A stretch of 64,000 nt of DNA from JAGQZY01 sp964588335 (GTDB lineage: Bacteria; Bdellovibrionota; Bdellovibrionia; Bdellovibrionales; JAGQZY01). Location of the stretch: NCBI GenBank assembly GCA_964588335.1, contig CAZPOV010000009.1, positions 62,001 through 126,000 of the forward strand, in the 5' to 3' direction. The notes under the pieces were generated by a model, which saw only the letters and a program-made list of their open reading frames with translations, ran no database searches and was not told the origin of the DNA. Position numbers and translations under genes: made by a program. Positions 59,663 to 64,000 of this stretch are shown one piece after another; the stretch's first letter is position 1; every line of letters begins with the position of its first letter.

Positions 59663-60314
59663 GTTTTTGAATTGTTTTTGTATACTGGTGGCTGTGCTTG
59701 TCATGGTTGCCAGTTGTCAGTCGTCAGATATCCAATCTGCAAAACGACGTCCGGCCAATAGTACACAGACATTGGCCTTCTCAGTTCAGCCGCAATGTCC
59801 GGAGCGCACCGAGCGAGCCGCTTTCACTACGACAGTGGATATTAACAGGTGTCTCAGTAATTACGTCCATGATCGCACTGAGCATGGAGTCCGCCGTCAT
59901 CTTTGGTGTTATGACTCTCATAAAAGCCACGAAAGATTTTTACGCAACAACATGTATCCTCAAAAAATGTTTTTGGATCAGAATATTCGCTATGAATTGC
60001 CGACTCATGATCCGGAGATTCGATTGCAGTTGGTGACCAACGCATCTTTTTATTATATCCAAGGCATTGCATCGGACGGAACCGAGGTGTCTGCCGATGA
60101 CATGCGGCAAGCCCTTCAATCCGTCGCCGGTCTTCATGGGGCGCCACTGTCCCTTTTTCGTTGCGAATGCCGTCTCAACCAGGCGGAGTTGGAAAATTCA
60201 ATGAACCAATGCCAACAGCAGCTAACAAGCGCCCCCAGAGATAACACCCTTCACAATGCGACAATGGTGGGTGGAGAAGAGGAAGACTCTCTTGCGAGTC
60301 CGACCAGCTTGTAG
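59631..60314 (+). CDS. Lipoprotein overlapping the DksA-like gene
   Basis: A protein of about 227 residues. The signal (KALSVNTRDKFLNCFCILVAVLVMVASC) ends in a lipobox VASC (Cys29) when started at GTG 59631; a TTG at 59613 is an alternative, and neither has a good ribosome site. It overlaps the DksA-like gene by about 32 bases. The mature part has several Cys (CPERTER, NRCLSN, LWCYD, FRCECRL, NQCQQQ) and an acidic C-terminus (GGEEEDSL). Unknown function. Confidence 0.55.
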   Translation: MKALSVNTRDKFLNCFCILVAVLVMVASCQSSDIQSAKRRPANSTQTLAFSVQPQCPERTERAAFTTTVDINRCLSNYVHDRTEHGVRRHLWCYDSHKSHERFLRNNMYPQKMFLDQNIRYELPTHDPEIRLQLVTNASFYYIQGIASDGTEVSADDMRQALQSVAGLHGAPLSLFRCECRLNQAELENSMNQCQQQLTSAPRDNTLHNATMVGGEEEDSLASPTSL

Positions 60315-60550
60315 GGCTCCTTTCATTGCATTTGCTGACATCTTTATTAAGGCACCGAGAGCTGTTAGCTGAACAATACTAAAAAGAAATCAATTGTGCT
60401 TTTGTTCAACGAAGCAGGACCTAATTGTAAAAGTGCAGCTATTTTCCTGTGGTTTCTCTACAATTCAGTAGATCTGGTCGATGGTAGGTCTTTTTTGTAA
60501 ATTTTTATACCGATTCCTTTAAGTAACTAACTCTTGTAAAGGATCAAAAG

Positions 60551-62485
60551 ATGAAGCAACTCATAAAGACCTTATGCGATTATCCGGCTCATGAACGTGG
60601 ACCCATCATTTTTAAAGACCACTTGGATTTTGGATACACCTTGAAAGATCTGGCCAGTGATTTTGTGCTGGACTGTGATCTTGGAAATGTAGCGATCTTT
60701 CCAGGGTCTTTCGAAGATCCGGAATTGAATTGGGACAATGATTGGGTTGAGTCGTTGCAGAGTAACTTCAAGTCCGCCGATGATTTACCTTGTACAGTGA
60801 TTGTCAAAGGTGATCTCAAAGTTAAAAACTTGGTTCCAGTTGATCGTTTTAATCTGATTGTCTTGGGTGAAGTGCAGTGTGAAAACTTCTACGTTGGAGG
60901 CTCCACTTGGGTTTCAGTGGCCGGGAATGTGAAGGTCAAAAATCTTCTGAGTCAAGAATACAATGACACCCTCGCGGTCTTGTGCTCGTCGGTATCGGCT
61001 TCCTTTCTTGTGTTTGACAGCATTCCGAACTTGGTGGTTGAAAATTTTCAAGGGGATGTTTTCAGTTGTCGTCGCGGGGCCCTGGAAAAATTTATTGAAG
61101 ATGGAGTGCAAGAGCCAAATACCGATTTTATGGCGCTTGCAGCTGCTGGAGAGAATCCTTTTAAAATTCTTTTGGAGGAAGCAAAAACCCGTTATCCAGA
61201 TCATGTCGTTCGAGGAGTCATGCCTCAGGCTGATAGCAAGTCTGTTAAGGTTAGTAAAGACTGTGGCCAAATCGAGGATTTTTCTGAAACTCTGAAACAA
61301 GTATGTTTTGATCGAGTCTCCGAAGATTACCAAGACAAGCTTGAATTTACCAAGACGATTCAAAAGGTTTTCGTTGTCAGTGAAAACCTTGAAGTTGATG
61401 GTGATCTTGATGATCGAACCTTTGATTTCCTTGATGATGAAGTTGCTGTTTACTTCAAGGCTAATCTGAAAGTGCATGGCAACATACACACTCGCCGTCA
61501 TTTGATTGGTCTAGAGGAAATCAAGGCCAACAATGTAATCAGTCAGAAGGGAAGTCTGTTCGCTCCTCGTATCGAAGTTGAAAACACGGTCGTTTTGGAT
61601 GATGGCGAAGGTCTCTTTTTTGCCTCTCAATACACCACTCCGAAGAATGTGATCGTTTTCTGTGAAGATAAGTCCGAGGATATTCTGATTTTTCAAGAAA
61701 ACACTCTTTTTATATCAGTCAAAGATTTGGAAGCCCCAGATCTTGATCAAAGTTTTTTGAAAAAAATCCTTAACAAAGACCTCTATTCTAAAGACGAATT
61801 TATAAACAAAGAAAAACTTTTTGAAGCATTAAAACATAACCAAGAAGTCTTCATATTTAAAAACTTACCAAGAGTGGCACATTTAGCATCAAGAGTCAGT
61901 GGAGAGCAAGATTGCTTAGCTCCAGCCAAAAAGCTATGGCATTTAGGAGCTTGTAACTACATTGATGTTTTTGGAGATAAGGCTTCTTTGCTCCTAAAAA
62001 TCGTTCGCAATCATAGAGACAGTCTATGGGCTGGTGGGCCATTGTTGAACCCCTATTCGGCTAAAATCATTGAAATGATTTTGTCGTGCACGAATTTTGA
62101 TGGAGAAAAAACCGATGTCGACGCTCATTATTTCATCAACGAAATTTATCTCGACAAAGTCAGTCCATTGCACATGTCATTTTTAATGGTCGACCTCGAG
62201 TTGAGTGACTGTCTCATAGAACAAGGTGCCGACCTTGCATTAACGTACCGAAATCAGAACAACTCATTTGACAATACCGTTTACGATTTAATGTTTCTTT
62301 GGGAGCGCAACACTCAAGATATGTTTGATCTGATGCGTGAACAAAATAGTGCCAACCATTTGCAGCTATTCAAACAGGATACCGACGCTCAATACGAATT
62401 TTTGAAAAAACACAATTATCCAGGTATCGACGAAGTTTATCAGAAACTGAGTCATAGCATTGATACTTTTACATTGGCAGGCTAA
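60551..62485 (+). CDS. Cytosolic protein with two beta-helix blocks and an ankyrin-like C-terminus
   Basis: I do not recognise this 644-residue protein. There is no signal peptide. Residues about 82-172 and 272-350 have repeating short strands like polymer-forming bactofilin-type sheets (CTVIVKGDLKVKNL, LIVLGEVQCENFYV, VSVAGNVKVKNLL; VFVVSENLEVDGDL, NLKVHGNIHTRRHLIGLEEIKANNVI). Residues about 460-610 contain ankyrin-like helices (LIEQGADLALTYRNQNN, VYDLMFLWERNTQDMFDLMREQ). This combination suggests a scaffold that assembles and binds partners. It is a single gene; a long antisense frame inside it is not considered real. Confidence 0.65.
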   Translation: MKQLIKTLCDYPAHERGPIIFKDHLDFGYTLKDLASDFVLDCDLGNVAIFPGSFEDPELNWDNDWVESLQSNFKSADDLPCTVIVKGDLKVKNLVPVDRFNLIVLGEVQCENFYVGGSTWVSVAGNVKVKNLLSQEYNDTLAVLCSSVSASFLVFDSIPNLVVENFQGDVFSCRRGALEKFIEDGVQEPNTDFMALAAAGENPFKILLEEAKTRYPDHVVRGVMPQADSKSVKVSKDCGQIEDFSETLKQVCFDRVSEDYQDKLEFTKTIQKVFVVSENLEVDGDLDDRTFDFLDDEVAVYFKANLKVHGNIHTRRHLIGLEEIKANNVISQKGSLFAPRIEVENTVVLDDGEGLFFASQYTTPKNVIVFCEDKSEDILIFQENTLFISVKDLEAPDLDQSFLKKILNKDLYSKDEFINKEKLFEALKHNQEVFIFKNLPRVAHLASRVSGEQDCLAPAKKLWHLGACNYIDVFGDKASLLLKIVRNHRDSLWAGGPLLNPYSAKIIEMILSCTNFDGEKTDVDAHYFINEIYLDKVSPLHMSFLMVDLELSDCLIEQGADLALTYRNQNNSFDNTVYDLMFLWERNTQDMFDLMREQNSANHLQLFKQDTDAQYEFLKKHNYPGIDEVYQKLSHSIDTFTLAG

Positions 62486-62526
62486 GAAAAATGACAGATG
62501 TGTCCTCGCTTCTTAGCTTTGAGTCT

Positions 62527-62970
62527 TTAGCGGGGGACGTATTCGTCCTCGGAGTCTTCCTGGATTTTCAGTTGTTCAGAGATATCTTTTTTTGACCAAA
62601 CTTTGCCACGGCCGACGCCCGGGCAAAAGGCGGCCACTTCTTTATTCCAAGTTTTAGCATCCATAACCTCGGGCCAAAACGGCCAGGTTCGACATTGGGT
62701 GGGGCGACCTTCATAAACTTGGCACTGTTTGTTGTCTAAAAATTGGCAATGACCCTTTTCACCGTCGATCAGGTGATAGACACCATCTTCTTTCTCGCAA
62801 TACTGTTTTGTAAACTGACGAGTGGTTAAATTCAGGTGCTGGGCCATGCGAATACGATCTTGTTTGCTTAAATAAACATAACCGTACTCGCCATGGGAGA
62901 CGCAGCAGCGGCCTGAGCCCTGGCATTCAAAGCGAATGCCCTCATGCCACCACTCTTTATTATCGGACAT
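62527..62970 (-). CDS. YkgJ-type cysteine cluster protein
   Basis: A 147-residue protein with the YkgJ (UPF0153) Fe/Zn-binding cluster: FECQGSGRCCVSHGEYGYVYLS, HCQFLDNKQCQVYEGRPTQCRTWPFWP and FCPGVGRG. The Cys arrangement CxxxxxCC ... C ... CxVYxxRPxxCRxxPF is characteristic. Members likely coordinate a metal centre; function is poorly known. Its start overlaps the DUF481 gene stop as TAATG, implying one operon. Confidence 0.85.
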   Translation of the reverse strand: MSDNKEWWHEGIRFECQGSGRCCVSHGEYGYVYLSKQDRIRMAQHLNLTTRQFTKQYCEKEDGVYHLIDGEKGHCQFLDNKQCQVYEGRPTQCRTWPFWPEVMDAKTWNKEVAAFCPGVGRGKVWSKKDISEQLKIQEDSEDEYVPR

Positions 62971-63770
62971 TAAAACTTCGCAATCAAAGCTGTAGTGAAC
63001 GTGAAGTCGGTGTACTTCGTGGCCCCCGGAGCTAATTTGTAACGGTAGCGACCCTCATAAGCCACTTTCAGAGAAAAGATATCTGTTAATACCGAAGTCA
63101 GGTAAGGGCTGTAATTCAAACGTTGATCGTTAGAAAAGTTGGTAACACTTGGTAAATACTCAACCCACGCACCTAGGCTAAAAGATTTGCTGTATGTATA
63201 ATCAGCCTGGGCGTAAAGACGAGCATAATGATATTCGGGATAAAAAAGGTTTCCTACTCCGACTCGATTTTCTTTATATTCGTCTATTTCTGCTTGGGTG
63301 TCGGGTACAACCAAATCCTCTCGCGTGTAACGATAACCAACCTCAAAAAATTGTTTGTATTTTTCTGAGTTGGCTGTGAAATATTTCACACCAATATCGG
63401 TGTCATGCCCATACTGAACCCCTTGGAACCGATCGCCGCGCCAGCCGTGGGAGACAAATCCGTTAAACCATTTGGGTTCAAAGACTTTTTCATAGCGAAG
63501 GGTAGCCGCCCAGTTTTCGGCCGTCACATTTTTTGTGTCCGTTTCTGTGTCGACACCTGAGGTTTGAATGTAATGTCCGGTCAGCTGTAAAACATCGCGT
63601 GTCCAATTGTAGGTGGTTCGATGTTTTAGCGAAGTGGTTTCGGATTCTGAGTTCCCCCCAGTCACCACATATCCAAGGGCGGTTTCGTTTTCTAAACCGA
63701 CTTTTTCTTCCTCCGCATAACTGAAGAGAGAGAATATGAGAATTGAAGCTAAAATCAGTGTACGAGTCAT
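62970..63770 (-). CDS. DUF481 outer-membrane beta-barrel protein
   Basis: A 266-residue exported protein with signal peptide (residues 1-19, FSLFSYA). DUF481 pattern: an N-terminal strand ETALGYVVTGGNSESETTSLKHRTTY with the TGNSxxxT-like motif, followed by alternating strands (NWAATLRYEKVF, RLYAQADYTYS, LKVAYEGRYRYK) and a terminal Phe (ALIAKF). It should form a barrel of about twelve strands in the outer membrane. It is co-translated with the YkgJ protein. Function unknown; DUF481 proteins respond to alkaline or salt stress in some bacteria. Confidence 0.85.
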   Translation of the reverse strand: MTRTLILASILIFSLFSYAEEEKVGLENETALGYVVTGGNSESETTSLKHRTTYNWTRDVLQLTGHYIQTSGVDTETDTKNVTAENWAATLRYEKVFEPKWFNGFVSHGWRGDRFQGVQYGHDTDIGVKYFTANSEKYKQFFEVGYRYTREDLVVPDTQAEIDEYKENRVGVGNLFYPEYHYARLYAQADYTYSKSFSLGAWVEYLPSVTNFSNDQRLNYSPYLTSVLTDIFSLKVAYEGRYRYKLAPGATKYTDFTFTTALIAKF

Positions 63771-64000
63771 GGGGAGATCCTTTCTTTTGCTTGGCTCAAA
63801 AGCTTTTGGGGTCCAAAGTAGTTTTCAATATAGTTAAAGAAGCCTTTAACAAAGGTCACTCACTAATGCGACCAGTCTTGAAACCAAGAGCAGCTCTGGC
63901 TGTTGGCTGACGGTTCCGTGTGAGCTCTCTCTGAAGGCCGGCCTCGATTTTTAAGGGTGGTTTTAGAAAGGGCCCGTTTTTGGCTTAAGGAGTGGGGTTT

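Noticed and set aside
60914..61501. Minus-strand 195-codon frame inside the beta-helix/ankyrin gene
   Set aside because: Fully antisense to a protein with clear repeat structure; no ribosome site seen and the sequence has no domain.
63771..64000. Right end of the window
   Set aside because: Checked for a truncated gene on both strands; only short open stretches without ribosome sites, so nothing is reported.
1..64000. CRISPR array, rRNA operon, prophage or large island
   Set aside because: No regularly spaced repeats, no rRNA-like sequence and no phage structural or integrase genes were seen; the only mobile DNA is the RAYT element and its remnant.

Overview
The window looks like chromosomal DNA of a Bdellovibrio-like bacterium (Bdellovibrionota). 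This is inferred from gene content, not from a marker gene. The content is Gram-negative: HldD heptose epimerase, many lipoproteins, several small outer-membrane beta-barrels and MotA/MotB. It also has a long-form aromatic amino acid hydroxylase, a one-polypeptide B12 methionine synthase, prepilin-like exported proteins and a Hanks-type kinase. Genes are densely packed in short operons with many ATGA or TAATG overlaps. I see no rRNA, prophage, CRISPR array or plasmid backbone.

Layout. 0-5 kb: a partial maleylacetoacetate isomerase diverges from fumarylacetoacetase, followed by a CREST-type membrane hydrolase, a MurQ/GCKR-like SIS protein and an FAD-linked D-hydroxyacid dehydrogenase. 5-10.5 kb: a SulP transporter coupled to beta-carbonic anhydrase, a MATE exporter and a von Willebrand A lipoprotein. 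10.7-19 kb is the accessory-looking part: tRNA-Ser(GGA), a REP-associated tyrosine transposase bounded by inverted repeats and set directly against the tRNA 3' end, a 201-bp partial copy of that element 1.37 kb away, several lipoproteins, a small MreB-like protein, DUF3820 and an HExxH secreted protein. 19-31 kb: a DUF6172 protein, a four-CxxC protein, an RhlE-type helicase, a spermidine-synthase-like enzyme, a class A beta-lactamase-like hydrolase coupled to a membrane acyltransferase, an amidase, a Ser/Thr kinase, two beta-barrels and a CinA-type protein. 31-41 kb is conserved core: motAB, a DUF4920 protein, nth, metH, a TrmJ-like methylase, phenylalanine hydroxylase and hldD.

42-54 kb holds three paralogous prepilin-like proteins, a membrane-embedded spermidine-synthase fusion in a translationally coupled three-gene operon, an HTTM-domain protein coupled to a small exported partner, and an ATP-grasp-like protein. 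54-64 kb: peroxiredoxin, exonuclease III-fxsA, a Ca/Na antiporter, an SH3 protein, a DksA-like protein without its zinc finger, a cytosolic beta-helix/ankyrin-like protein, a YkgJ cysteine-cluster protein and a DUF481 porin-like barrel.

How the genes work together. Phenylalanine hydroxylase (38.6-40.3 kb) and the maleylacetoacetate isomerase/fumarylacetoacetase pair at the left end are the first and last steps of phenylalanine/tyrosine breakdown, placed about 38 kb apart. The SulP-carbonic anhydrase pair suggests bicarbonate handling. The best candidates for an undescribed system are the prepilin/polyamine-synthase neighbourhood (42.6-53.3 kb) and the tRNA-abutting transposase element with its remnant. 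Coordinates and counts were made by eye; family names come from motif recognition without database searches.
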